DNA of 64,000 nt from an uncultured Chromatiaceae bacterium (GTDB lineage Bacteria; Pseudomonadota; Gammaproteobacteria; Enterobacterales; Alteromonadaceae): positions 76,389-140,388 of the forward strand of contig CALJUX010000023.1 in the NCBI GenBank assembly GCA_937978655.1. Direction: 5' to 3'. The notes beneath the pieces were generated by a model. The model was not told where the DNA came from. It was given only the letters and a program-made list of their open reading frames with translations, and ran no database searches. Every line of letters begins with the position of its first letter. The stretch's first letter is position 1. Positions 43,185 to 52,148 of this stretch are shown here, one piece after another. Both the position numbers and the translations under genes were made by a program.

Positions 43185-44927
43185 TCAACGTTTCAGCACT
43201 TTGGGGAAACGAATATGGTAGGCCAGGCCCTGGCCAGGCTCACTGCGCACCTGAATGCTGCCACCAAGTGTCTGGCGCACCAGGTTATAAGTGATATGAG
43301 TACCCAAGCCGCTGCCGCCCTGGTCGCGTTTGGTGGTAAAAAATGGGTGGAATAACTTTTCCAGTTGTTCCGGCGTCAGGCCTTTGCCGTTATCACTGTA
43401 ATTGATATCCACTATATTGCCTTCATCGATGACCGTAATGTTGATATTGCCTTCGTCCATCTCTTCAAAACCATGGATCAGTGAATTCATCAGCAGGTTG
43501 GTAAAAATCTGCGGAATGGCACCGGCCGGACAACTCAGCACCAGATTTTCCGGACAATTCACTTCGATATGGTGTTTGGTCTTTTTAAAATGCGGCTGCA
43601 GCGAGCGGATGATTTCATTCAGATAATCCGCCAGCTGAATAGTGCGGATCGCTTCACTGGTCTGGTCGACCGCGATTTGTTTAAAGCTGGCGATGAGTTC
43701 TGAAGCACGCACCAGATTGGTGTTGAGCAATTCGGTACCTTGTTTGGCTTCTTCGATAAAATGCTCCAGCGCTTTAGGCGACAGGCTCTTTTCCTGATAA
43801 GCATGTTCCAGCGTAGCCAGTTTTTCCGCCAGGAAACTGGTTGCGGTGACGCCAATGCCAACCGGTGTGTTTACTTCGTGGGTAATACCGGCGACCAGCC
43901 CGCCCAATGCCGCCATTTTTTCTGATTGCACCAGCCGGTCCTGCGCCTGGCGTAAATCATTGACCAGTTTTTCCAGCTCGGTTTGTTTGTTGCGCAGCGC
44001 GTCTTCGGTATGACGGCGGCGTTCAATTTCTTCGCGCAGCGCCTGCTGTTTGACTTCCAGCTCTTGTTTCTGTTGTTGCAGGTCCATCATGGCCTGACTG
44101 AGACCAGAGGTTTTACGCGCTACTTCCTGTTCCAGGATCAGGTTATGCTGGTCGAGTTTTTCGTTACTTTGCAACAATTGTTTCTGCGTACTTTCGAGTT
44201 GGCCTTTGTAGTCCTGCACCCGCGCAATCAGCCGGTTAAAGGCGTCGGCCATCACCGCCAGTTCGTTGGTGTCACCATGCTGGATTTCCACTTTGGTGTC
44301 TTCGAGATTATCCAGTTCAAGCTCTTCGATTTGCTGGGTTAATTCAGCCAGCGGCAATGTGAGCTGTTTACGAAAGGCGATTAAGAACAAAATAATCAGA
44401 AAGGTGGTTTTTAACACCGCATTGCCAATCAGGAAATAGATCCCGACTTTAATCCGGTCCAGCACAATAGTGCGGCTGGAGAACAAGGTAACATCACCGA
44501 CCTGGGTGGCGCGGCCGGAAAACTCAAAGATCAGCGGAAAGGTGTAACCAAACAAACCGCTTTGTTGCTCGGTCAGTCGCACGCCTTCTTTGACCAGCTG
44601 GTTGCTGTAGCGCTCGCTGATATCCACATATTGGCCAAGCTGGGTGATCACTGCGCCGCTGTCGTCGCGCACGATGATGCCTTCGATGGACGGGATGGCT
44701 AACAGGCCGTCAGCAATGATCAGCGCCTGTTGCGTATTCAGCTCCCAAATGGCCCGGGTCAAAGAGCCCGAGATAGTTTGTTGTAAGGTGGCCAGTTCGC
44801 CATTGATATGATTTTTAGTGTTGAAGTACTCGGCCACAATTTGGCCCAGCGTTACGACAAAGGTCAGAATGAAATACACTGACAGCACTTTGGTCAGCAG
44901 CTTACGCGATAGACTTTTTTGTTGCAT
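43185..44927 (-). CDS. Membrane sensor histidine kinase
   Basis: A 580-residue kinase starting at MQQKSLSRKLL. It has two transmembrane helices (about 8-30 and 162-184) around a periplasmic sensor of about 130 residues, a HAMP region, and a long coiled coil (about 240-340). The kinase core has His350 in LVAGITHEVNTPVGIGV and an ATP lid with DNGKGL, FFTTK and GSGLGTHITYNL. It has no receiver domain. It diverges from a receiver/CheC/GGDEF operon that is its likely partner. Confidence 0.92.
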   Translation of the reverse strand: MQQKSLSRKLLTKVLSVYFILTFVVTLGQIVAEYFNTKNHINGELATLQQTISGSLTRAIWELNTQQALIIADGLLAIPSIEGIIVRDDSGAVITQLGQYVDISERYSNQLVKEGVRLTEQQSGLFGYTFPLIFEFSGRATQVGDVTLFSSRTIVLDRIKVGIYFLIGNAVLKTTFLIILFLIAFRKQLTLPLAELTQQIEELELDNLEDTKVEIQHGDTNELAVMADAFNRLIARVQDYKGQLESTQKQLLQSNEKLDQHNLILEQEVARKTSGLSQAMMDLQQQKQELEVKQQALREEIERRRHTEDALRNKQTELEKLVNDLRQAQDRLVQSEKMAALGGLVAGITHEVNTPVGIGVTATSFLAEKLATLEHAYQEKSLSPKALEHFIEEAKQGTELLNTNLVRASELIASFKQIAVDQTSEAIRTIQLADYLNEIIRSLQPHFKKTKHHIEVNCPENLVLSCPAGAIPQIFTNLLMNSLIHGFEEMDEGNINITVIDEGNIVDINYSDNGKGLTPEQLEKLFHPFFTTKRDQGGSGLGTHITYNLVRQTLGGSIQVRSEPGQGLAYHIRFPKVLKR

Positions 44928-45256
44928 CTGACATCCTGTGGGTTCTGAACGCGCTGCTGACCACGGCAGGCGGCTTATCAGCAAATGCTATAAAATTAGC
45001 TAAAAAAAACAATAATTAAAATACTTTACTACAGAATTTGCCCCGGTGCATGACGCTGTCCGTGCGGATCGGGCCCGTCGCGTCCTGATGCTGCAAAACT
45101 ATAGTCTAAATCTGTCTGCAACGAGAGCACCCACCAGCACAAAAGCCTTCACAGATTTTACAAAGCCCGTGGAACGGATGTTGCAATCAGGGGGGCAAGT
45201 GGTTATATTTTGCCCGTAACTTCAAATAATTATTAGAAATCCAGAGGCAGTTCTGC
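44928..45256. other. Divergent intergenic region of the signalling module
   Basis: A gene-free stretch between the divergent kinase and receiver genes. It has one good sigma-70 match for the plus-strand operon (45181-45209). No repeats or small ORFs of note. The promoter of the kinase gene is not evident. Confidence 0.5.
45181..45209 (+). promoter_or_regulatory. Candidate sigma-70 promoter for the receiver-CheC-GGDEF operon
   Basis: TTGCAA (45181-45186) and TATATT (45204-45209) are separated by 17 bp, and the start codon lies about 40 nt beyond the predicted start point. Confidence 0.5.
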
Positions 45257-45622
45257 ATGGCTTTGCCAGTCCTTATTTGTGACGATTCAATTTTAGCCCG
45301 TAAGCAAGTACGAAAGAGTCTGCCAGACACCTTCGATGCTGAGTTCCAGACGGCGGGCAATGGTATGGAAGCGCTGGCGGTGTTACGCAGTCAGGAGATT
45401 GGCCTGGTTTTTCTCGACCTGACCATGCCGGAACTGGACGGTATCGGTGTGCTTGAAGCCATTAAAACAGAAGCCATCGACTGTTTTGTCATTGTGATCT
45501 CTGCAGATATCCAGCCCGAAATGCAAAAGCGCGTGATGGAGCTTGGCGCTCTGGCGTTTGTGCAAAAGCCGGTCAGCGAAGATAAGATCAACGGCGTGCT
45601 GAAACAGTATGGTTTCATATGA
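45257..45622 (+). CDS. Single-domain response regulator (CheY-like)
   Basis: A 121-residue receiver domain alone. The phosphoacceptor is Asp54 in VFLDLTMPELDG; the acidic pocket is CDDS at the N-terminus; the conserved Lys lies in FVQKPVSEDKI. It has no output domain and so acts by protein contact. The last four bases overlap the CheC-like gene. Confidence 0.94.
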   Translation: MALPVLICDDSILARKQVRKSLPDTFDAEFQTAGNGMEALAVLRSQEIGLVFLDLTMPELDGIGVLEAIKTEAIDCFVIVISADIQPEMQKRVMELGALAFVQKPVSEDKINGVLKQYGFI

Positions 45623-46233
45623 ATAAGCTTGGCTTCAGCGAAGAGCAGCGTGACTGCCTGCAGGAAATCATCAACGTCGCAATGGGGCTTGCCAGCGACA
45701 AACTGGCGCGTTTCCTCAATACTTTTGTCCATCTGCAGGTGCCGTCAATTGCCTTAGTCGGTGCTATGCATATTCCGGAAGAATTTGAAAACCGTTATCA
45801 GGATGCGGAAGCCGCGTTGGTCAGCCAGGGGTTCTTCGGTGATGAGGGCGTTCGTGGCGAAGCCATAGTGCTGTATCAGATGGAAAATGCTCACAAAATT
45901 TCGGCACTGCTCGGTTATGAACCGGGTGATGTGTCTGAGATTGAGATGTTAACCGACATCAGTTCCATTCTGACGACAACTTTCTTAAACGGTTTAGCCA
46001 GCCAGATTGAAAACAGTTTGTCATATTCAGCGCCCAGAATACTGTCGTCGCGCCATGGCAATGTTGCCGACGTGCTGAAAAATACCTCGTTTCACTGGGA
46101 GCATGCATTAAAAGTGGATATCAGTTACCAGCTGATCGATCACTCATTTAACTGCGACATGATTTTGTTAATTCCCGGCGAAGCGGTGACCAATATTAAA
46201 CATATTCTGGATCGGATCCTGGAAGCCTATTGA
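45619..46233 (+). CDS. CheC-like phosphatase/signalling protein
   Basis: A 204-residue protein of the CheC/CheX phosphatase fold, which dephosphorylates CheY-type receivers. The first active-site helix is intact, with E16 and N19 in CLQEIINVAMG. The second helix reads LTDISSILTT, with D113 and S116 in the Glu and Asn positions, so only one site is probably active. It is translationally coupled to the receiver upstream and to the diguanylate cyclase downstream. Confidence 0.82.
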   Translation: MNKLGFSEEQRDCLQEIINVAMGLASDKLARFLNTFVHLQVPSIALVGAMHIPEEFENRYQDAEAALVSQGFFGDEGVRGEAIVLYQMENAHKISALLGYEPGDVSEIEMLTDISSILTTTFLNGLASQIENSLSYSAPRILSSRHGNVADVLKNTSFHWEHALKVDISYQLIDHSFNCDMILLIPGEAVTNIKHILDRILEAY

Positions 46234-47204
46234 TGTCGCATGCGATGTTAAGCAGTCCTGTCCTGGCGCAGCTCAACAGTGGCGTGATCGTAGTTGATGA
46301 CGAATATAACATTCATTATCTGAATACTTTCATCGAACGCCACGGCAATTTGCAGTTGGCTGAGGTGGCGGGGAAGTCGTTATTCAGTGTATTTGCTGAT
46401 TTGCCGGAAGCCTGGTTAAAACGCAAGCTGATGAGTGTGCTGGACTTAAAAACTCCGGCTTTCAGCAGCTGGGAACAACGGCAGTATATTTTTAAGTTAC
46501 CGCATCTGCGGCCTATCACCAGCAGCAGCCAGTATATGGCACAAAATTGTACCATGCTGCCGCTGGATACTGGTGTGCACGAACAACCACTGATTTGCAT
46601 TCTGATTGAAGACGCGACCGACGCTTTTGTTTACCAGCAGCATTTAAGCCGCACGCTGATTGAACTGGAAAAAGCCAACCGGCAGGACGGTCTGACTAAA
46701 GTACAGAACCGCCGGTATTGGGAAGAGCAGCTGAAGCAGGAAATTCACCGTGCCCAGCGTTACCAGCATTCTTTAAGCCTGATCTTGTTTGACCTCGATA
46801 AATTTAAAGATCTGAATGACAAATACGGTCATTTGGGCGGGGATTTTGTGCTGGTCGAGCTGTCGTCCTTTATTGGCAGCTTGCTGCGGGATTCCGATTT
46901 ACTCGGTCGTTATGGCGGCGAAGAGTTTGGTATTATTCTGCCGGACACTGGTCTTGAAGGGGCTGAAGAGGTGGCGGAGCGGATCTGCCGGGCTGTGGCT
47001 GATTATCCGATGTTATTTAACCAGCAGACGATCCGTGCGACGCTGAGTATCGGTGTCGCTGAGTTTGAACCAAAACAGCATTTCCTGCATGATGACTTGA
47101 TCCGCTGTGCTGATATGGCGTTATATAACGCCAAACGCTCAGGTAGAAATCGGGTATGCTGTTATCAGGCCGGTGAAACGGATTATCACAAGAAGGCAAA
47201 CTGA
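46233..47204 (+). CDS. Diguanylate cyclase (PAS-like + GGDEF)
   Basis: A 323-residue cytoplasmic enzyme that makes cyclic di-GMP. The N-terminal ~120 residues resemble a PAS sensor (GVIVVDDEYNIHYLNTFIE). The GGDEF domain has GGEEF at 228-232 and an intact RxxD inhibitory site, RDSD, five residues before it, so feedback inhibition is expected. The ATG at 46233 overlaps the CheC-like stop (TGATG); a TTG one codon upstream is less likely. Confidence 0.94.
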   Translation: MSHAMLSSPVLAQLNSGVIVVDDEYNIHYLNTFIERHGNLQLAEVAGKSLFSVFADLPEAWLKRKLMSVLDLKTPAFSSWEQRQYIFKLPHLRPITSSSQYMAQNCTMLPLDTGVHEQPLICILIEDATDAFVYQQHLSRTLIELEKANRQDGLTKVQNRRYWEEQLKQEIHRAQRYQHSLSLILFDLDKFKDLNDKYGHLGGDFVLVELSSFIGSLLRDSDLLGRYGGEEFGIILPDTGLEGAEEVAERICRAVADYPMLFNQQTIRATLSIGVAEFEPKQHFLHDDLIRCADMALYNAKRSGRNRVCCYQAGETDYHKKAN

Positions 47205-47224
47205 CATTATTTTGAACATATAGA

Positions 47225-47256
47225 TTGACAGACGTCTAAAACAATGCGCATATAAG
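47225..47256 (+). promoter_or_regulatory. Candidate thr promoter elements
   Basis: TTGACA (47225-47230) is a perfect -35 match. Candidate -10 hexamers CATATA (47249-47254, 18-bp spacer) or TATAAG (47251-47256, 20-bp spacer) follow. A start 6-7 nt beyond the first would fall at about the A of the thrL ATG, so the leader mRNA might be leaderless. Alternatively the true promoter lies in the end of the GGDEF gene. Confidence 0.35.
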
Positions 47257-47260
47257 ACGC

Positions 47261-47323
47261 ATGAAATATACCAATAATATCAATACAACCACCACGATTA
47301 TTACCACCAGCCCTGCGGGGTAG
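47261..47323 (+). CDS. thrL: Threonine operon leader peptide
   Basis: A 20-residue leader peptide MKYTNNINTTTTIITTSPAG, with seven Thr and three Ile codons. It lies between the GGDEF gene and thrA and is followed by a terminator hairpin, exactly the layout of the E. coli thr attenuator ([21 protein letters not shown]). Scarce charged tRNA(Thr) or tRNA(Ile) would stall the ribosome here and allow thrABC transcription. No Shine-Dalgarno sequence precedes the ATG. Confidence 0.9.
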   Translation: MKYTNNINTTTTIITTSPAG

Positions 47324-47348
47324 GAGGTCGGCGGCGTATTGTCTTGAT

Positions 47349-47390
47349 AAAAGGCCCGTGACCTCAACAGTCACGGGCCTTTTGCGTTTT
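47349..47390 (+). terminator. thr attenuator terminator
   Basis: A perfect 14-bp stem, AAAAGGCCCGTGAC (47349-47362) with GTCACGGGCCTTTT (47370-47383), 7-nt loop, followed by GCGTTTT. It ends 18 bp before thrA, so it terminates leader transcripts unless an upstream alternative fold forms. Confidence 0.92.
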
Positions 47391-47407
47391 ATCTGAGGAG
47401 CAAAAAA

Positions 47408-49867
47408 ATGCGGGTGCTTAAGTTTGGGGGTTCGTCGTTAGCGTCGGTGGCGCGGTTTCTGGAAGTTGCGGCTATTGTGCGGTCGCAACCACAAACCGAG
47501 CCGGTGGGACTGGTTTTATCTGCGCCACATGGCGTGACCAATTTATTGGTGGAATTGACAGATCTGGCCTTTTTGGGCACCGGTTATCAGGATGCATTAC
47601 AAAGCTGGCGGCAACGGCTGCAAAAGATGCTGGCCGACGCGGCGGCGGTGATCGACAGTGCGGCGCAGCAACGGCTGCAGGCCGTGGTTGCCGCACAGGA
47701 TGCCACGCTCAGCAACCGGCTGCATGGCGTGGAGCTGCTGCATTATTGCCCGGATCATATCAAAGCGCAGTTGCTGGGCCTTGGGGAGCAATTCAGTGTC
47801 GCGCTGATGACTGAATTGTTGCAGGCGCAGCAAGTGAAGGCCGTTTTGCTCGACTCTGTGCAATGCGTCAAAAGTCAGGGCGATTACCTGAACGCTGTGG
47901 CTGATGTGCCAGCTTCAGAAATTGCACTGGGCGCTGCGGTGAAAAAACAGCCGGCGCAGGTTTATGTGCTGGCTGGTTTTGTCTCCAGCAATGCACAAGG
48001 CGAACTTTGCCTGCTTGGCCGCAATGGCTCTGACTATTCCGCCGCTATTGTTGCCGCCGCGCTGCGCGCCTCAGTCTGTGAGATTTGGACCGATGTGGAC
48101 GGCGTTTATAGCGCAGACCCACGCCAGGTAAAAAATGCCAAGCTGATTGACCATTTGTCTTATGACGAGGCGATGGAATTATCTTATTTCGGCGCCAAAG
48201 TGCTGCATCCAAAAACTATTGGGCCGCTGGCGCGTTATCAAATTCCTTGTTACATCAAGAATACGCTGAATCCGCAGGCGCCGGGCAGCTGTATCGACAA
48301 TCACAACAGCGGCGACAGCCTGGTCAAAGGTATTTCCAGTCTGGAACATCTGGCGCTTATCACAGTATCCGGCCCAGGCCTCAAAGGCGTGGTGGGTATG
48401 GCTTCGCGCATTTTTGCCACTATGGCGCGCGAGCAGGTGTCAGTGAATTTAATCACCCAGTCCTCCAGCGAATTCAGTATCAGTTTCTGTGTGGCTCAGC
48501 TGGATTTGAGCGCTGCTAAACGTGCGCTCGAAGCTGAATTTGAGCTGGAGCTGCAAGGCAAATTATTGCGCCCGTTGGCGATTCAGACTGACATGGCGAT
48601 TGTCAGCTTAGTCGGCGATGGCATGCGTCAACACCGCGGTGTGGCAGCGAAGTTTTTCGCGTCCTTGTCACAAGCCCGCGTGAACGTCGTGGCGATTGCG
48701 CAGGATTCCAGTGAACGTTCTATATCCGCCGTCGTCGAGCAGCAAAGCTGCCAGAATGCGGTGAAAGTCTGTCACGAGAACTTCTTCAGCCATGTCCCTA
48801 GCATCGACGTGTTTCTGGTCGGTTGTGGTGTGGTCGGCAGTGAATTACTGGCGCAGTTTCAGCGTCAGCAGCAATTCCTGCAGGGCCGCAATGTGCGCTT
48901 AAGCGTGTACGGCATCGCCAATTCCCGCCAGTTATTGTTAAACGGTCAGGGCATTGATTTGACGCAGTGGCAGGATGCGATGGCTGCAACCACAGCTCAG
49001 TTCTCGCTGGCGGCGCTGGATACATTTGTCCAGGATCATCATTTAACCAACCCGGTACTGATTGACTGCACCAGCTCTGAAGCTATCGCCGCGCAGTACA
49101 GCCAGTTCCTCGCAGCCGGTTTTCATGTGGTGACGCCGAATAAAAAAGCCAATACGGCGAGCCTTGATTACTACCGCGAACTACGTCAGGTTGCACAGCG
49201 TCAGCGCCGCCGTTTCCTGTATGAAACCACTGTTGGCGCCGGTTTGCCGGTGATTGATACGCTGCAGGGCTTGTTAAACGCCGGTGATGAACTGGTGGCG
49301 TTTGAAGGTATTTTGTCGGGTAGCCTGAGTTACCTGTTTGGCGAGCTGGAAAAAGGCCTGCCGCTGTCGGAAGTGACTGCCAAAGCCAAAGCCATGGGCT
49401 TTACCGAGCCAGACCCACGCGACGATTTATCCGGTATGGATGTGGCGCGTAAGCTGCTCATCATGGCGCGGGAAGCGGGTCTCGAGCTGGATTTGGCTGA
49501 TGTCACAGTCGAAGGTGTGTTGCCGGCTGATTTTGCGCCAGGCACTGATGTCGCGACTTTTATGGCCAAGTTGCCGGAACTGGACGCCTGGTACGCTGAT
49601 AAAGTCGCTGCGGCGCAAGCACAAGGCAAAGTGCTGCGTTTTATCGGCGAAATCGCCGACGGTCAATGCAAAGTCGCGGTCAAAGCCTTAGATCTCGACC
49701 ATCCGCTCGCCAAAGTGAAAGACGGTGAAAACGCGCTGGCGATCCATACCCGTTATTACCAGCCCATTCCATTTGTGCTGCGTGGTTATGGCGCCGGTGC
49801 TGCAGTCACCGCTGCCGGGGTGTTTGGCGATGTGATGCGCACACTCGGTTGGCAGCAGGAGGTTTAA
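47408..49867 (+). CDS. thrA: Bifunctional aspartokinase I/homoserine dehydrogenase I
   Basis: ThrA phosphorylates aspartate and later reduces aspartate semialdehyde to homoserine, in the threonine branch. The 819-residue protein has the kinase motif VLKFGGSSLAS at the N-terminus, ACT-type regulatory repeats in the middle (SVNLITQSSSEFSISF, RVNVVAIAQDSSERSIS), then the NAD(P) segment VGCGVVGSELLAQ and the dehydrogenase motif ETTVGAGLPVIDT. GAGGAG precedes the ATG. Threonine feedback is known for the family. Confidence 0.98.
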   Translation: MRVLKFGGSSLASVARFLEVAAIVRSQPQTEPVGLVLSAPHGVTNLLVELTDLAFLGTGYQDALQSWRQRLQKMLADAAAVIDSAAQQRLQAVVAAQDATLSNRLHGVELLHYCPDHIKAQLLGLGEQFSVALMTELLQAQQVKAVLLDSVQCVKSQGDYLNAVADVPASEIALGAAVKKQPAQVYVLAGFVSSNAQGELCLLGRNGSDYSAAIVAAALRASVCEIWTDVDGVYSADPRQVKNAKLIDHLSYDEAMELSYFGAKVLHPKTIGPLARYQIPCYIKNTLNPQAPGSCIDNHNSGDSLVKGISSLEHLALITVSGPGLKGVVGMASRIFATMAREQVSVNLITQSSSEFSISFCVAQLDLSAAKRALEAEFELELQGKLLRPLAIQTDMAIVSLVGDGMRQHRGVAAKFFASLSQARVNVVAIAQDSSERSISAVVEQQSCQNAVKVCHENFFSHVPSIDVFLVGCGVVGSELLAQFQRQQQFLQGRNVRLSVYGIANSRQLLLNGQGIDLTQWQDAMAATTAQFSLAALDTFVQDHHLTNPVLIDCTSSEAIAAQYSQFLAAGFHVVTPNKKANTASLDYYRELRQVAQRQRRRFLYETTVGAGLPVIDTLQGLLNAGDELVAFEGILSGSLSYLFGELEKGLPLSEVTAKAKAMGFTEPDPRDDLSGMDVARKLLIMAREAGLELDLADVTVEGVLPADFAPGTDVATFMAKLPELDAWYADKVAAAQAQGKVLRFIGEIADGQCKVAVKALDLDHPLAKVKDGENALAIHTRYYQPIPFVLRGYGAGAAVTAAGVFGDVMRTLGWQQEV

Positions 49868-49869
49868 GC

Positions 49870-50802
49870 ATGAAGTCGTATTTTGCGCCGGCCTCCACCG
49901 GGAATTTTTCGGTTGGGTTTGATTTACTCGGTGCAGCCTTTGAAGCCGTCGACGGCACTTTGCTCGGCGATGAGTTACAGATTTTAGGCGAAGCGGAGAC
50001 TATGTCGCTGGAGCTGGCGGGCCGTTATGTCCATCAGTTACCGGGTGACAGCAATGACAATCTGGTACTGACCAGCTTTTATGCCTTTGAGCAGAAAGTT
50101 GGCCGCGCTCTACCGCGGCTGAAACTGCGGCTGGTCAAGCATCTGCCGGTCGGTAGTGGTCTGGGCTCCAGCGCCTGTTCCATCGTGGTGGCTTGTTATG
50201 CCTTTAACGATTATTTCGGTCATCCGCTCAGCGAGCGCGAATTGCTGGAACTGACCGCTGTGTGTGAAGGCGGCGTCAGTGGTGGTGTGCATTACGACAA
50301 CGTCGCACCGTCGCTGCATGGTGGTTTGCAACTGATGTTGCCGGAAAGCCCGCTGTTGTATCGCAAGTTACCGTGGTTTGCTCATTGGCAGGTGGTGCTG
50401 AGTTACCCGGGCACTGTACTGTCAACCAAAGCGGCGCGCGCGGTATTACCGCAGCAACTGACGCTGAAACACAGCATCCAGTTTGCCGGCACAGTGGCGC
50501 GTTTTGTCGCCGCTTTGTATAGCGAAGATGAAGTGGAGGCTTTTGCGGCACTCAAAGATGTCGTCGCAGAGCCAGCGCGCACGCCATTAATTCCGGAGTT
50601 GCCGGCTATTCGCGCCGCGCTGATGGCAGAGGGCATTGGCCATGTTGGTATTTCCGGCGCAGGACCTACTTTGTTTGCGCTTTGCAGCACAGCAGCGCAG
50701 GCGGAGTTCGCCCGCGCTTATCTGGCGGCGCACTATGAAAAAAATGCTGATGCGATGACGCACATTTGCCGGCTTTCAACCACAGGGGCGCGCGCCCTGT
50801 AG
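49870..50802 (+). CDS. thrB: Homoserine kinase
   Basis: ThrB phosphorylates homoserine. A GHMP-kinase fold protein of 310 residues: ASTGNFSVGFDLLG at the N-terminus, the ATP-binding LPVGSGLGSSACS, and GISGAGPTLFAL near the C-terminus. The start at MKSYFAPAS sits 3 bp after thrA with AGGAGG upstream. Confidence 0.97.
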   Translation: MKSYFAPASTGNFSVGFDLLGAAFEAVDGTLLGDELQILGEAETMSLELAGRYVHQLPGDSNDNLVLTSFYAFEQKVGRALPRLKLRLVKHLPVGSGLGSSACSIVVACYAFNDYFGHPLSERELLELTAVCEGGVSGGVHYDNVAPSLHGGLQLMLPESPLLYRKLPWFAHWQVVLSYPGTVLSTKAARAVLPQQLTLKHSIQFAGTVARFVAALYSEDEVEAFAALKDVVAEPARTPLIPELPAIRAALMAEGIGHVGISGAGPTLFALCSTAAQAEFARAYLAAHYEKNADAMTHICRLSTTGARAL

Positions 50803-50858
50803 ATTGAAAGTTTGAACAATAAATTCAATGATTTAAGAGCAATGCTCCAGGAACTATT

Positions 50859-52145
50859 ATGTTGTTAAGAAATATCAAAGTGCCAGCTCAGCAGGTCAGT
50901 TTTTTAGATGCGGTGCGCATCGGCCTCGGTGAACAACAAGGTTTGTTTTTTCCGGCCAGCTGGCCAAAAGTTGACGTCGATGCTTTGCTGGCGATGCCAT
51001 TTGCCAAACGCAGCGCACATTTATTACATGCCTTAATTGGCGACGAACTGCCATTGGCAGAGCTGGAGCAAATGCTTGGCGAAGCCTTTTATTTTCCGGC
51101 ACCGGTGGCGCCAGTGACAGCAGACATCGGCTGTCTGGAGCTGTTTCATGGCCCGACACTGGCGTTTAAAGATTTTGGCGGCCGTTTTATGGCGCGGGCA
51201 TTACTCGCCGCACAACAACGTTCTAATGTCAGCCGCACGACTATTGTGACTGCGACTTCCGGCGATACCGGTGCTGCGGTGGCGCATGCGTTTTATCGCC
51301 AGCCGGGTGTCCAAGTGGTGATCCTGTTCCCGAAAGGCAAGATCTCGGTGCTGCAGGAAAAACTGTTCACCACACTGGGTGACAATATCCATACGCTGGC
51401 GGTCGATGGTGATTTTGACCAGTGTCAGGCCTTAGTCAAAGATGTGTTTAACGACCGCGATTTAGTCAGCCGGCTCAATATCAACTCGGCCAACTCGATT
51501 AATATCAGCCGCTTGTTTGCCCAGGTTTGTTATTACTTTGAAGCCGTGGCGCAGTTAACGCCGGCGCAGCGTGCCGAGCTGGTGATCTCGGTGCCAAGCG
51601 GTAATTTTGGTAACCTGACGGCAGGCCTGATTGCCAAAGTACTGGGCTTGCCGATCAAACGCATGATCGCTGCTACCAATGCCAACGACACTGTGCCGCG
51701 TTATTGGCAAAGCGGGCAGTGGCAGGTCAATAAAACGGTCGCCACTTTGTCCAATGCGATGGATGTCAGTGCGCCGAACAACTGGCCGCGGGTGGAAGAT
51801 TTACTGGCGCAGGGCGTGATCCAAAGGTCTGCGCTGTCCACGCAAGTGGTGGATGAAGAAGATACTCAACTTGGCGTGCGCCAGCTGTCGCAGCTGGGAT
51901 ATTTGTCTGAACCGCATGCTGCGGTGGCGTATCGCGCGTTAAAACGCGAATTACAGCCGGGTGAATATGGTTTATTCCTCGGCACTGCGCATCCGGCCAA
52001 GTTTAAAGAGTCAGTGGAAAACATCCTCGGCAATCCGATTGCATTGCCACCGGCTTTAGCCGCTGTGGCGGGGGAAACAAGTTTAGCGGGCGATTTGGCC
52101 GCTGATTTTGTAGAATTGCGCAAAGTGTTGCTCAGTCTGGAGTAA
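50859..52145 (+). CDS. thrC: Threonine synthase
   Basis: ThrC converts O-phosphohomoserine to threonine with PLP. The 428-residue protein shows the PLP lysine in HGPTLAFKDFGGRF, TATSGDTGAAVAHAF, and PSGNFGNLTAG. It follows thrB by 56 bp and precedes ung by 3 bp. Confidence 0.97.
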   Translation: MLLRNIKVPAQQVSFLDAVRIGLGEQQGLFFPASWPKVDVDALLAMPFAKRSAHLLHALIGDELPLAELEQMLGEAFYFPAPVAPVTADIGCLELFHGPTLAFKDFGGRFMARALLAAQQRSNVSRTTIVTATSGDTGAAVAHAFYRQPGVQVVILFPKGKISVLQEKLFTTLGDNIHTLAVDGDFDQCQALVKDVFNDRDLVSRLNINSANSINISRLFAQVCYYFEAVAQLTPAQRAELVISVPSGNFGNLTAGLIAKVLGLPIKRMIAATNANDTVPRYWQSGQWQVNKTVATLSNAMDVSAPNNWPRVEDLLAQGVIQRSALSTQVVDEEDTQLGVRQLSQLGYLSEPHAAVAYRALKRELQPGEYGLFLGTAHPAKFKESVENILGNPIALPPALAAVAGETSLAGDLAADFVELRKVLLSLE

Positions 52146-52148
52146 AAA

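Noticed and set aside
47251..47256. TATAAG as the definite -10 box of the thr operon
   Set aside because: The 20-bp spacer is too long and the start would fall inside thrL; kept only as a low-confidence candidate.
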